Shown here piece after piece: positions 9,809 through 22,580 of a stretch of 64,000 nucleotides of DNA. Below the pieces are notes generated by a model, which was given only the letters and a program-made list of their open reading frames with translations, searched no databases and had not been told where the DNA came from. The stretch is from Dicaeum eximium. Lineage: Eukaryota; Chordata; Aves; Passeriformes; Dicaeidae. The stretch is taken from the NCBI GenBank assembly GCA_013396995.1, contig VWZP01002847.1, forward strand, positions 225,612 to 289,611. Direction: 5' to 3'. How positions within the stretch are numbered: position 1 is the first letter of the stretch; every line of letters starts with the position of its first letter. A program made the position numbers and the translations under genes.

Positions 9809-12800
9809 GCATGTTATTGCAGAAACATATTTATGAAATTAATGTATGTAGGGAAGTGCATTTTCAATCTCATGGCCGTATTAAATGTTTTTGACAGAAT
9901 GTGGTCTCTTGCTGCTTCCTGAATAAACAGTCCAAAGACCATTAGACAGAAATGAGTTATACGAAGCAGTAACAAAATTATAATGCACAGTGGCATCTCT
10001 GGAAATAAGCAACTATAAATTAATTTAAGTTCTGTCTTATACTGAGCGTATGAATTAGAGTTCAAGATAAGCATGGAAGTAAGATTTTCCAGTTAAGCCC
10101 ACAAGATCATAAATCATGGAGGCTCAAGCTATCCCTCATATAAAGTGGTTCTGATTCAGAGGTACAAAGTGAGAACTAAGCAAAGAAAACGAGAGGTCTT
10201 AGAAAAGGAGATTTCACAGAGCAATCATAGGGCTTTGTAGTGGAGGAAGATTGTCCCTTTACAATATACATAGCGTGGTTTGACGATTCCCTGATGATCC
10301 TCATGGTGTGCCGCTGTGTGGTATTTTAATGATGGTCTGCTTCTGGTGGAATAGATGATGATGCTTCACTAAGGGAGGCACACTCTGGAGCACGCAGGGC
10401 TGCCTACCACTCTAGTGTAGCAAACTTTGGTGTTGTATTCCTCCATGCATGACATTTTGCTCTATTTCTGCAGTGGGGCTTTTTATTCATGTAAAAAAGA
10501 AAAATCTCTCTCACTCCAGTGACAGTCAGACTCCTAGCATGTGATACCTGTTCACATCACCTCAGATTGTGATACTTTTTGGAGAAGTATCACTTACACA
10601 GAAACAGTCGCTTTCAGAACTCAAAAGCTGTGATGTGTGCCAGGGTCCTGTTGATCTGCTTGAATCCCTTCCTTGGAACAGTTCAGTCCTGAGATTTCAC
10701 ACAGGATTTTGGAAGCCCACCACCTCTATTTTTACAATACTTCAAACAGATAAGGGATGAACTTTTTTCAGTCTTTTCTCTGACAATTAGTAGATTCATC
10801 CTTGCCCCTTATGCGTGCTCCTTGGCCTGTTATTTTGTTTGTGTCTTGATCTGCTTCACTTTGCAAAAAGAAAAACAGCTTTCAAGATCAAGAATAGTAA
10901 TCCATAAAGAGCTTGCTGGGCCCAGAACCTGCACATCTCCACAGTTTGCTACTGAGCCTTCCCTGTTCTTTCCTGCCATCTGGGACCTGTGAGCCCTGAA
11001 AACCCTAGTACATTTAGTTGTGTTTTTTGCTGCTGGAACAGTGGACCTGTCTGTGGACAGTAACTGTTTTCTATCTTCCTCTCCCGTGTGCAGGTTTATC
11101 AAATGGCTGTGACTCATGTCTTCCATGACTCCAGCCAAACCTTTAATGGTGGTTTTCTCCCACTGGGAGTGTTCAGATCTCTCTGCTATGTGGATTTGTA
11201 ATAAGTGGTAGCTTTTTAGTGTAGAGAGGTGCATGAGGGCAGAGGTACTGCAAAATCACCTCCATAGCCCTGTCTCCTGTCCACTCCCATTTTACTTCCC
11301 ACTACTGTTCCCTGCACATATCTGGCTGCAGGAGTGCTCTGCTCACCATACAGGCAGCAGTGCAGTGCTGAGGAGTCAGAGCAAGCTGTCTTCTTACATC
11401 TCAGCATCCTCACCAGATCGGAGTTGGACCCTTGTGCTCACATCAGAGAATAAAAAGCACTTTGTGTTTAACCTGAAATGAAATTCTGAGCACCATGAGG
11501 CAGGGATTCTTGCAGAAGCTGCTGTCAGTTATGCTGAGAGAGACCAGTGAATCCTAAACACTTGGTTGTTTTTGCATACCCCATTGTCAACACTGGAAAT
11601 ATTATCATGTTCCATGATATTGTTGCTGTTTCATAACTGAGTATTATCCCTGTAAAACTGGAGAAGATTTCACAGTGAGACAGTAGGGCTGTCTCTCCTT
11701 CCTTTGTCCTCTTATTTAAAATCTCCCTAAGACCCTTTAAGCTCTGCCCTTTGGTGGGGTTTTTTTTCCCCCAATCAAGTAATTCCATTCCAATATGGGT
11801 AATCATCTTAATTAGAAGATTTGGTAAGCAGAGGTTGTTCCAGGTATTCACCAGCTGTGCCTCAGAAACAAAAGCACAGGATTCAGAAAGCACATGGCAC
11901 TGCTTCTATGTACCTGTAATCCCAGTAGGCCCTGTGGGAATGAACCCTGCAATCTAGTGAGACAGCAGCTCTGCCATTACCCCCTTCTTTGACCTAAGAG
12001 AGGTGGAAAGCAAAGCCAGAGCAGAAAGATGAGATATGAAGAGTTAATCACTGAGACTGGGACAGAGAGTGAATTCAAAAACCTGAAAATTGTGTCTCTT
12101 CTTGTGATGAACTGAGACGCGGTAAAATGTGCAAGCAAAAGAGTGCCTACATCTGCAATGTCTGAGACAGGAACCTAGGAGTGACTGCATTGGGCCCCCA
12201 GGGCCTGACATCCACACACCATTCCAGGTCATCCCATGGCTGTCATAAAGTAGATTTTACTTGGACCTCAGTTGTGGAACTAGTGCCTGATGAAGCATAG
12301 CATAGTGTTTGTTATCCTTTTGTCCCCCCATGTGCTCGCTCCAGAAGCAACCAACAGAGGGTACCCATGGATCTTTGCCAGCCTCCCAGCTCTTTCCACA
12401 GGCTACAGCTCTGCTCACTTTTCAGCTCTTTGGTGACTCTCTGTTTCTGTAGCTGCAATGATTAAATGCCTCCTTGCAAGATGTTTGCCCTGGCAAGTTC
12501 CATATCCTGCGGTGTTCATCAGTGGGCTATCATCCAGACCGCCTTCCGTTCACAGTAATCCCCTATCAGATGATGTCTTCCTTTGTTCCAGACTCTCCCT
12601 GCCCATGCAAGACTAGATATGATGACAGAAGTTTTTTTTATAGCAGCACATCTACAGAGTTCAATGCTTCCTCCAGCTTCCTCTGGATGGTGGCCCTCCA
12701 GCACAGTGCACAGCCCAACAAAACAGCTGTTGTAGGTTTTACTTGGTCTGTGTCTTCCTGGATGCAGATTATATACATGTTCTTAGGTTTTGATTTATCC

Positions 12801-15014
12801 AGTTGTGCTAGACTAAGCAAATGTTTTCATTAATTTTTGTGAGATATCTCAAGCATAATACCCTTCCCCTAATACCCTTATATGTATGGGAGTAGCATGT
12901 CATTGTGAGTGATGCAGATTAATCAGGGTGTGCTGCCTGCATTGTTCTCTTCCTCTTTGGCAGAGTACTGACAGGGTCTAAAGCTCAGTCTGAAAGAAAA
13001 AATTATCTGACTCTCGTGGAAAAGACAATATGAAGTAGTCAGCATGGAAAAGGCAGTTATAACAGGCTTTGGCAGACAGAGAAGTTCTACTCAAGAATTC
13101 TTCACAGGTGGCATATCCACAGACACAAGCAACATGTGTGGTTCCCTGGAGAAAATTCAGTTGTAAGTGAGAAATTTAAACTGTTGATTTGGGTCCATGC
13201 CACAAATATCTTCAGCTTAGGGGAAGTACTTTGATAAAGAACTGTAGAATACAATTTCCTCCATCTAACTGAACAGGGAATACTTCAATGACAAAAGCTG
13301 TACACAACTGTATTTCTCAGGAAAGATACACAACGTTTTTTTAATGCTTTGTATGCCACTTGTTTGTTTCCTGAGATAGCTTCAATTTCCTTCAGAACTA
13401 TACAGGTGAATTTTTGTGGCAGTCAAACCCATGAAGAAGATCCATGACCCAACAGATCTGTGATGCCTAGAGTGAGGAAAGTGACCCTTAAACTAAAAAA
13501 AACCAACATTGTAGGTAAGCATAGGCTCTGATGAGCCCTTGTAAGTGACAGAAACAAGGTTGTGCTATTCAACAAAACAGACACAGTGTGTAGCAAACAG
13601 ATTCGCTATGCTCGTGGTAATAAAACTCAGTCAGTGAGAGGAGATGCTGATCAACCTGTGCTGACCTCTACCATTTTCATTTTCCATCCTACTTCATAAT
13701 TAATTTCAGGTGCTTCATATTTTTACACTTTTCTGTATCAACTAGGTCCTCATTAGGCCTGTTCTGTGTGATTTTGCTGCTGGTAAAGGAATGATATTAA
13801 TGAGAGGAACTGCCATTTAATTTCAGTCTCTCATTATTTCATAAGCCATATATTCATGGAGATTTTTTTCTTCCACAGATTGAGGTGGATTGATTTCTCT
13901 AGAGCATTGCTGGCTTTTGAACCCTGGAATTTGCAGGAACTTTATGCCATGATGCTGCAAAAAAGGTGAAATTCAAGAAGTTCTATTGTTGTGTACAATC
14001 TTTGCTTAGGAAGAATAGTTACTATTCATGAGCTGGGTCTATTCAGAACCAATTGTTAAGGTCTAGAGAAAGAAAGCTGTTTGTACAGGTTGTAAACAGA
14101 ATTTCATAGCTTTAAACTTTCTTGTTTTTTAGAGATATCTACGTAAGTTTACTTCTTATTCATCTCTTAACAGTCCTGCATCTGATCTGACTGTGTACCT
14201 TTCCTTTGATTCAATTGTGTTTCCTCTTTCTTTTATGTGGCTGTGAATTTAGAAAACACATGCATTTCTCTGTGCTGACTCACACTCATTTCTTTAGCTG
14301 TCTTCCAAGGATGCAGTCAAAGATAAGGTCAAAATTACTTTTGTTGTTCTATTGAAAGCCTTAAGTGCTAGCCTGGATTGAAAGATGTAGTCTTCAATTT
14401 TGTAAAAACCTCTTTCTTTTTTAATTTTAAGCCTGTTCCTTTCCCTGAAAAACTTTCTAAAGAGCCGGGTTTTACTGTTTTGTGTGATAATGTGCAACCT
14501 TCTCCTGAAGTCTGACAGTTGGGAACAATACCTAATGGGACAGTATGTCAATTATGACACCTTCCTGCTCAGCAAAAAAATAAAGAACAACCATTTATTT
14601 GAAATTGCATATGAACAGATATGGAAATTTTTATGGTGAATTACTGTCAGTTATATTCTTTTTTAATTACTGTCATATGCTTTTGGCGAGTTGTTTTATC
14701 ACTACAGGTTTTTGTCTGCAGGTTGGAAACTTTTGCTGATTTAATTCATTCTTCTGTTTTGTGTTTCTGTCCTTTTGTATTTTGATTTTGCTTTGGACTA
14801 AATTTCTCTAAGAAAGTTCACTTGCATCAGAAGCAGAGGAATATTTATTATTAAAGCATTCTGAAACATGCTGGCTCCCTTTCATTTTTAGGTGTAAACA
14901 CACACTAAGTTTGTGCAGTAATTTTTAACACATTGCCCATTTTCAGTTATAGTTTAGAAAAATGTTTTTAAGTGTACTGAATGTTAGAAGTGTTTGTTAA
15001 TTGGCATTATGCAT
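9809..15014. other. Unannotated non-coding stretch
   Basis: No gene, RNA or recognised repeat in this ~5.2 kb. Several overlapping open frames of 60-134 codons occur (for example minus 10,830-11,234, minus 11,525-11,893, plus 12,474-12,833), but none shows a recognisable domain, conserved splice context or one favoured strand. Confidence 0.5.
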
Positions 15015-15093
15015 TTGGGGTGTTTTTTTTGTTGTTGTTGTTTTGGGCTTTTTTTTGTTGGGTTTTATTTTTTTGTTTGGTTTGGTTTTTGTT
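15015..15093. repeat. T/G-rich low-complexity patch
   Basis: Runs of T8 broken by G, with a GTTGTTGTTGTT core and TTTGTTTGGTTTGG. Same character as the patches at 9.7, 27.4 and 41.0 kb. Confidence 0.85.
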
Positions 15094-15315
15094 AAGAATA
15101 ATTAAGTCATTTAGTTCTGCTTTTGTATGTGACTGTAAATGAACCTAACTCATTACACAGTTTTCTAGTTCATGCCAACAATCTCTTAAAAGATGAGTGG
15201 CATTTCTGGATGTTGAAGAAAATTAAATATTGAAAAAAAAATAGAAGAGTGTCACTTATTGCACTAAGATTATTCTCTCCAGAGCAAGTTCTTTCTCACC
15301 TAAAGCATTTCAATT

Positions 15316-15435
15316 AGAAATGTAGCTATTCTGACCCATAATAAGGGACTTCCCCTACTCTCACCTGTCTTACCAATTATGTCCCAATACTCACAGTATA
15401 GCTTGTGTCAGTAATAGCAATCTTAGAAAAAAATT
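15316..15435 (+). repeat. Unknown repeat, copy A
   Basis: This ~120 bp sequence recurs, same orientation, at 18,549-18,678. Shared blocks include CTGACCCATAAT, GTCTTACCAATTATGTC, ACAGTATAGC and TGTCAGTAAT. By eye the copies are roughly 80% identical, with copy A lacking an 8-bp insert present in copy B. It matches no family I recognise. It may be an old interspersed repeat or a local duplication. Flanking sequence on both sides of the two copies does not match. Confidence 0.85.
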
Positions 15436-16856
15436 TCCTCCTGAAAGAGCTGTGGATGACTCATTTGCTTAAATATACTCTCTGACTCAACCAGTAGCAC
15501 TGTGGTGATGTGCACAGACTAAGAAGTAGAGCCTTTTCCCAGGAGTCTGGGAATCTGTGGGAAGGTGAGAGTGATCTACCTGTGGTAGACTAATGGGAGA
15601 AAAGCTAGAAGAGAAAAGAAGAAAACAGAACAAAGGACAGGATACAACTGAATATTTCAGAAGTTGCCCATCTGAACTTCAGATCTGTTCTTCACATACT
15701 GAAGTAGATATCTAAGATTCCAGATAGATTTTTGAAATCCCAACAGGACTAAGATATTTTTCTGGAATGCTCTCAGTTTTGGACAATTAGCACAAAGCAG
15801 AAGCAGTGTGCTTCAACTCTCAACCTGAGGGGCTCTCCCAGTGTGTATCCTGGTTTCTTTTGGTTTGTCTTCAACGGTGGCCAGTTGTTCAGATACTGCT
15901 ATGTATGTACCTGGGAGACTGGAGCCCTGAGTGAGCAAAGCACCTCTAAATATACCCTTCCTAAAGAGATACCTCTCCTAAATACGAGCCTGTATGCTGC
16001 CCATAATGTTTGGTACTGTTTCATCTTGCTCAGTTCATTCTTCTCAAGAAACAACTCATACCTAGGGAAGGAACAGATCTTTTTTTGTTGCATGTGCTGC
16101 TCAGGCTTCATAGATAGGCTGAAAGAATGATCCAGCTCTGCTCATGCCTGCCATAAGATGGCACTTGCTCTTTTAAAACAGACGTTACTGCAAAACTATA
16201 AATTTCCTAATCCATTTAGAGCAGACAGTGCTTCTCATTTGATTTTTCTTCTTTTGAGCATTCCAGCTGTGAGAGGATTTAATAAGCCATATACTTGAAT
16301 TTGTCCTAGAAAAGATGGGTTTGGAGCTGCCCTTTCATTTTCAGATTCTGACAGTTCTCATCTGGAAAATCTTTTTATATTTCTTGATATATTCTTTTGT
16401 ACTCATACAGTAGTCACTGCCAATTATGCTCTTCTCAGCTATTATTCTGGGAAGTGTTTATCCATGGCTTTCAAACTCAGCTGGATGCATGGCTAAGCTG
16501 AAATATACAAACCTGTGTCCTTCTCCATGAGATCAGAAGACTGGCTTATGGTTTGCAACTTTTAAAGACATCGACCTAGTTTTATTTGCCTTATGGCTTT
16601 AGAGCTCCTGGATATTGTTGAGTCATGTTATCTGGCTCTGTGCTATGATCCTGAAGGATGGATAATATTGTAATTTGTAAAATTGGATTTTCTAATGTAT
16701 TAATAGAAGTTCAGGAGCTTTAAGATAAAAGATCAACTCTCACAGAGCTGTCAGCAGTTGCAGATATCACTTGTAGGTACTCAGAGGTGTCACCAAGTCT
16801 GCAAATTTGTCTAATATATCTGGTCCTAGAAGTTCAAAAACTAAAAGCTAGGGTTA

Positions 16857-16876
16857 AAAAAAAGGGGGGGGGGGGG
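16857..16876. repeat. A7G13 homopolymer junction
   Basis: Seven A followed by thirteen consecutive G. Long G runs are rare in this AT-rich window and could form G-quadruplex-like structure or mark an uncertain base count. Confidence 0.9.
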
Positions 16877-17080
16877 AAATATTTTAGAAGTTGTCACCTC
16901 TCTTGCTTAAAGTGAGAGACAGCAGATGGGCATTTCTAGAATTCTGTGTGTCATTTATGACTGTGTCTGTTCCAGTGCTGGGTTTCCTTAACTAAACTGA
17001 GAAAATACCTGATCCTGTATACACAATTTCTCTACCAATAGGAAACCAACCTAAAAGCAGACCCACTTTCTGCTACAGAT

Positions 17081-17129
17081 CTGAAAGGGACAATACTGAA
17101 AGGGACAAGACAGGGGCCTGTCTCTGTCC
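17081..17129. repeat. Direct repeat running into an imperfect hairpin
   Basis: CTGAAAGGGACAA occurs at 17,081-17,093 and again, as ACTGAAAGGGACAA, at 17,096-17,108. The second copy runs into an inverted repeat: GGACA-AGACAGG (17,103-17,114), a GG loop, then CCTGTCT-C-TGTCC (17,117-17,129). The stem has 12 paired bases with one bulged C. Confidence 0.85.
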
Positions 17130-18548
17130 TGCCTGTGGATCACTTCTTGCCTCTTAGCAATATTTCCCTTGGTCCAGGTCCAGGTAACAGTTGGAGCTCC
17201 TGGATACCTTGTCACTCACTCCTGTCTACACAATCCCTACAATTCACAGGTCCCTGTAAGGTGCTTTTCATGCCCAAGAAGCCATTTGTAACTGCTCTTC
17301 ATAGGATCTGTTCAGGCAAAGTACAGTACAGAAAAGGGGAATGACCAGAGATCTGTGAGGGCTTCAGAAGTGAGTAAACAGACTTCTACTGCTATGGAAA
17401 ATAGTAAAAACTCTGCACCATGGAAAGGGGAAAACTTAGAAGGTATATGAGATGGTTTTGTAGGTTCTTATGTGGTCTGGCAAAGGTGAATGGAGTGTGA
17501 CTATTCACTGTCCCTTCAAAGCAAAGTTACAGAGCAGCACATGAATTAGAAGGAAGGAGTTTCAAAACAGAAAGATTTCTTTTGTTCCTTATACAGTTTA
17601 TCATTAGTCATTACAACTCCTTGCTGCAGGATACTGTGACTGTTAAAAGTTCACGCAGATTCAGAAGGCAACTTGACAAATCCATAGGAAGAAATTAATT
17701 GAGGCCTCTTAAATATAAATACATCTCCTTTGGCTGGGGAATCCATGAACTGCAAATTGCTTGTTATTAGGAGAGTATTGCTGCATGCTTACCCTGTTCT
17801 GCTCTCTCCAATACATTTGCTCTTGTCTAGTGTAACAGACTAGATGGGATGAATGGTCCTTTGAGTTAGACCAAAAATGTCCATTTTTATGTTAAAAGAA
17901 GAGATTGTGTGGACAGTGCTGGATAACTCAACCATTTAGATTTCCACAATGTTGCAGCTCTCCTCAGATTTCAGAAGTTGGGTATTATTTGTGGTAGAGA
18001 AACAAGGTGCAACATTTTGCTCCCTCTTACCATGTTGCTGATTACAATGATGTGATCATTGTTTGCTTGACAAGCACAAAAACAATTGTCTCATGCCCTC
18101 TTCCAAATATGCTCAGGTGGAGAGATGATATCCCTCTGAACACCTTCCAGTCACGCACTGACATAACTGATGGCCAGGAGGCAGCTGGAGAAGGGCTGCA
18201 TCTGCTGTGCTCAGCCAGAGTCTCAAGTGTTACTCCCTTTTGCCTTTCTTTTGGACAAGTCCTGTAATATTTACAAGTTCTGTAAAATAGAGATATTTAA
18301 AGCTTTTTCCCATGCTTGTAGAACTCCTTTAAAGGATAGGTTGATTTTGCTTGTTTTTTTCTTAGTTAATTAATGTGCCTTTAAGTCTCTGCATTATGAA
18401 ACTCAGCTTTTCTCCCTATTTTGGCTTTTGATGTTTCTGTTTTAAAATTCCAATTGTTCCACTGCTGTCTCCAGGGATCAAGACTTGCATTTACTTTTTA
18501 ATTTCTAGGAAATTCAGGATTTTTATTTTTACATTTTAAATACAAAAA

Positions 18549-18678
18549 AGAAATGTGAGTACTCTGACCCATAATTTAGGACTCTCGCCTACGTTTACCA
18601 GTCTTACCAATTATGTCTCAATATTTACAGTATAGCGTCCTTGCTTATGTCAGTAATTGCAAACTTAGGAAAAAAGTT
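18549..18678 (+). repeat. Unknown repeat, copy B
   Basis: Second copy of the sequence at 15,316-15,435, same orientation, about 3.2 kb away. Differs by about one base in five and carries an extra GTCCTTGC after the shared ACAGTATAGC block. See copy A. Confidence 0.85.
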
Positions 18679-21600
18679 TTCAACCTTCATCTTATTTTCC
18701 AGTGTGAAAGGGTTCTTTGCTCCTGAAACTCCATTTGTCAGCCCTCTTAATGATAGTGGCTAGGATATGCAGGGCACTTTTGGGTGAGTAACACACCAGT
18801 GAGGCACCTGACATAAATCTTTCTGACTTACACTGCTCAGCCTTCTTGTCACAGGAGCTTTAAGGATGCATTATCACTTCGCCAGCAAGAGGTTTGTCTT
18901 ATGCCCTTTACCTCTTTCCTTGGCTACTCCAGCTGAGAGCCTTGTGCTGCTTGTAGGCACATAACAGACTGTAGAACAATGTCCTGGAGCCCTTACAGCC
19001 TGAGAAAGGTTTGGTTTAGGTGGGGGAAACAGAAGTAAATGTTGGCTGGTTGTCTGCATATCAAAAAGGATAACCAGCCCGGTTAGGATAACCTACCCAG
19101 GAGGGCAGTCTATCTGTTAGTTTGGATATCAAATTCTCCCAGAGTGCAAGAAGTCATTCCTGAAGAGCTGCGCATTCCTCAAGCTGTTCAGGCGCAGTCG
19201 TGCCAGGGAATGACACAGGCACGGGGAGGTTATATAATGGTTATATAAAGGTTACAAATACATAATAATAATAATCTTGTTGACCTGTCCTGGGCCTTCA
19301 CCCCTACATGCCCACAGTGCCTTGGTGCTGGGTAAGTTTGGCCTTTTGATGAGAGGAGCTTGAGTCTGTTTATGGCCTTTGCAAACAGATTAAAACATGG
19401 TGAACCAATCTGTGTGGATCATAACAGTGGTCTAGAGCTCCACAGGGCCCTCTGGCCAGAACCCCTCAAGAGTGGACACCACTGGTCTGTAGCAGTGGGG
19501 ATGGACATTCAGACCAGATGTGGGCATCCTCTCACAGAAGAAAATATCTGTCTGGCATATCTGGGCTTCCAGTAAGCACTGCTCAGAGCCTGGTTGTGAA
19601 AACCTTTCTGTGAAGGTCAGTTGGTGTGCCCTACAGGCAGAGCCATAAGATCAGAGCCCTAAACATAGGGATTTCCAAGCCCTCTTATGGCAGATTGCCT
19701 GTCACTGTGTTAGAAACTCACTGATGCCTACTAAGCCTTTGTGTTGTGCCAAGAGCACTGAGAATGTCTGCTGACCTATCCCAACTCCTTCAAGAATGCA
19801 CATTCATCCCACTCCATTCCCTGCTTTTTGCACAAAGCACTTAAGGTGTGTCCATACTAGGAGCCAAATTTCTCATGTTACCACTGGAGCACCTGTGACA
19901 CTTAGAAATATTCATTAAGCAGAAGACATAGATGGCAGTTTTAAATCAAGAGGTCTTGACTCAAAAATATGTAAATGCCTTCAATCTTTTTTGCCTTTTC
20001 TTGTAGTTGGAAGGACTTGAAAGTGAACTTATTACATAGTGAGGAAGGGAGAGGTCAGTATTCCATAAAGATGAAGGCTCCTTTGGATACGTTAGTGCAT
20101 CCTCCAAGGTGCTCGTAACTTACAGAAACAGGGAGCTCTCCATGGACTCTGGCTGCTCAGAAGAAAGAAGCAGTTTTATGTATCTCATTAGCATGCTTAG
20201 GGAAAGATTTACATATAAAAGTGCCTTGTTGGACAGGAACAACACAAGGTAGTGACATTTTTAATGATAAAAACATCCAGGCGCAATCTCCCCAATGTAT
20301 TTCCCCACAAATCTTCTTCATATTTACGATCTGTTAGATCATCCAGGAGACAGAATGAGTCATGTCAAAGCTACCCTTGGTAATTTACTGACTCCAAGCA
20401 GAGTAGGAGCAGAGTGCTAAAAAACAAACCCAGGGAAACAGGCCATGTTCTACAGTTAAAAGCTACTGACAAAAGAGAGTGATTAAGGGTTAACATGAAA
20501 ACTGGAAGGCTTTAAATTAAGAAAGATGATGAATATATGTTGCACTTGTTTAGCTTGGTGTATGAGAAGTGCAAAAGGCTACACTAACTGTTCTAACTGT
20601 ATAGGGCCTTAAAACCAGTGTGAAGTCTGTACTAAAACTCTTTTCAGTTCCTCGTGCCATGAAGAAGTGATTAATTTTCAGGCCCACCTTATTTTAACCC
20701 TGTTGCATGAATGTCCATGGGAATGAGAATCAGTTCCCGCTTTTTGTTAATGCTGTATGATAACTTATCCTGTCTGTTTAAATTCCTCCTCCACAGCCCA
20801 AATCTGCAGTAGCTGACTGGTGGGTTAGGACCATTTTATAACTGACAGTAGAAAATAAGTACTGATGAGCTCAAAGACACTACAAGTTGTGGAGCTCAAA
20901 GACACCAAACATTAATTTACCTCTCAGGACAAGTATAGAGGGTTTATTCCTTCTTGTGCTCTCTAGAAATACCTGAGATGAGCAGATTCAGGCTCAGCCA
21001 GTTTTGCCAGAAGTAACTTTACTGTTGCAACATAAGCACCTTGAGAACACTTAATACAAAATTTTTAGATTTTTTCTGAAAAAAATGGCATAACATTTTT
21101 CAGTCTGGGAAAAAAAAAAAAGAAAGAAATTCAGAATCGAAAACTACTTTCTGAAGTCTAAATGCCTTTATTTTTCTTCCTTTTCTTTTGTGTTCACTTG
21201 GCCTTTTTGTTTAGTTAGTTCATTGGTTTTGTTGCTGCTTAAACAATGAGGGATTTCTAAACTTACACTTTTTCTTTACAACACATTTTTCTGTGTCATT
21301 TTCTAAAAATTTATTTTCAAAATAAGTGGGACATGTATCATACAGTAAGTCCATTTTGAACTCAGTTCTTGCAGAAATAGATGGCTCCTTATTTTATGTG
21401 TTTTTTTATCACATCAGAGATCATTTAAGCTTGATAAGCAATAAGAAATGTATAATTAAGCATGTGAGCAACTGGTAATTTAAACCTGTGAGGGATCATC
21501 TGAGATTATCCTTTCAGGTCCCCTAATTTAGTGGACTGGAGGGTTGTTCACGAAAATCTGGGGAAAGGAAAAGACATTTTAACACAGCATACTTGAGCAC

Positions 21601-22542
21601 AATTTTTGACATGTTGAATACTTTACTTATAAATTTCTTATTATGGCAGGTGGAATAAAGTGCAAAGATTGAGACAGCCATAGATTTTCCTAGTAATTAA
21701 TTGAGCAGAAGGTATTTGCAGTCTGCACCTTCACATTGCTGCTAGGAGTGAGACTGAAGATGCTGATGCCTCAGCATACTGCCGCTTGCAGAGGTTTATC
21801 TTGCCCACACAGATGATTTTTCTTTCTCATCCTGTTGTCAAGGTAAAGAATTGCTACTAATCATACATTTGGTGAGCTATTACAGCAGTTCCTAGCTTCC
21901 TCTCTCTCAGAACAGGTGATATTTTCCATGAGAAAAGGGATAAATATCAGCTGACCCCAGATGAGGATGTCTAAGAAGTTGGAACTGTGTGCTTGATGTG
22001 CAGTCATTACATTCCCAAAACCTCAAAATAATTGGTAGCTCTTCTTACAATAGATTTTCCCTTTTCTTTATATCTTTCTTTCCTTTATTAATTTGTCCAT
22101 TAGTGGGGAGGAAAACAGTTACTCACAAAATCACCACAAGGAGAGTAAAATCACCAGTGGGTGAGGGCAGGAAAAGCTGGGAATGGGGCAGTATTAGTCT
22201 AGCTGTGTTGTCCAAACCCCAATTTCTTTAGATTTAATTCAGCCAGATTCTGCTCTGTGGTAAAGCCATGCTGGTAAAACCATGACTAGGTAGTCCATCA
22301 GCAAAGATGTCACCTCTTTAAAAATTGAGAGGATGACATGATTATGGCAGTGCCTTTCAATTAACAGACTCTTACCACCACTAGGAAGGACAAATAGATA
22401 AAAGCATAACTTTGCTTAGAACCTGGCTGCTGGGTCCCAGGGACAGCAGGTGGAAAGAAAGTGAATTGTTTTGCTTCTGAGACTTGGTCTTGGATTATCA
22501 GTGAAGTGCAATTTGGGCCCAAATAGCATACATATCCCAGTT
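18679..22542. other. Unannotated non-coding stretch
   Basis: No gene supported. About 19,160-19,230 has several CpGs (GCTGCGC, GGCGCAGTCG, GGCACGGGG) followed by TTATATAA-containing repeats and an (ATA)n run near 19,260. This could be an unrecognised mobile-element relic. Two GAGCTCAAAGACAC copies lie at 20,867-20,880 and 20,892-20,905. A 14-bp perfect palindrome, ATTTGGGCCCAAAT, is at 22,511-22,524. Confidence 0.5.
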
Positions 22543-22580
22543 AAAAAAAAAAAAAAAAACAAAAACAAAAAAACCCCAAC
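22543..22580. repeat. A-rich / A-C low-complexity run
   Basis: Seventeen consecutive A (22,543-22,559), then ACAAAAACAAAAAAACCCC-type sequence. Opposite-strand counterpart of the T/G-rich patches elsewhere in the window. Confidence 0.9.

Larger units (their letters stand above)
15436..18548. other. Unannotated non-coding stretch between the two unknown-repeat copies
   Basis: No gene supported. Holds an A7G13 run (16,857-16,876) and the direct repeat plus hairpin at 17,081-17,129, both listed separately. Confidence 0.55.

Noticed and set aside
10830..11234. Minus-strand frame containing WITILDLESCFSF, faintly like the retroviral polymerase T-[VI]-LDLK-x-AFF motif
   Set aside because: Only about 12 residues resemble the motif. 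Neither the expected upstream blocks nor the downstream residues are present, so chance is a sufficient explanation.
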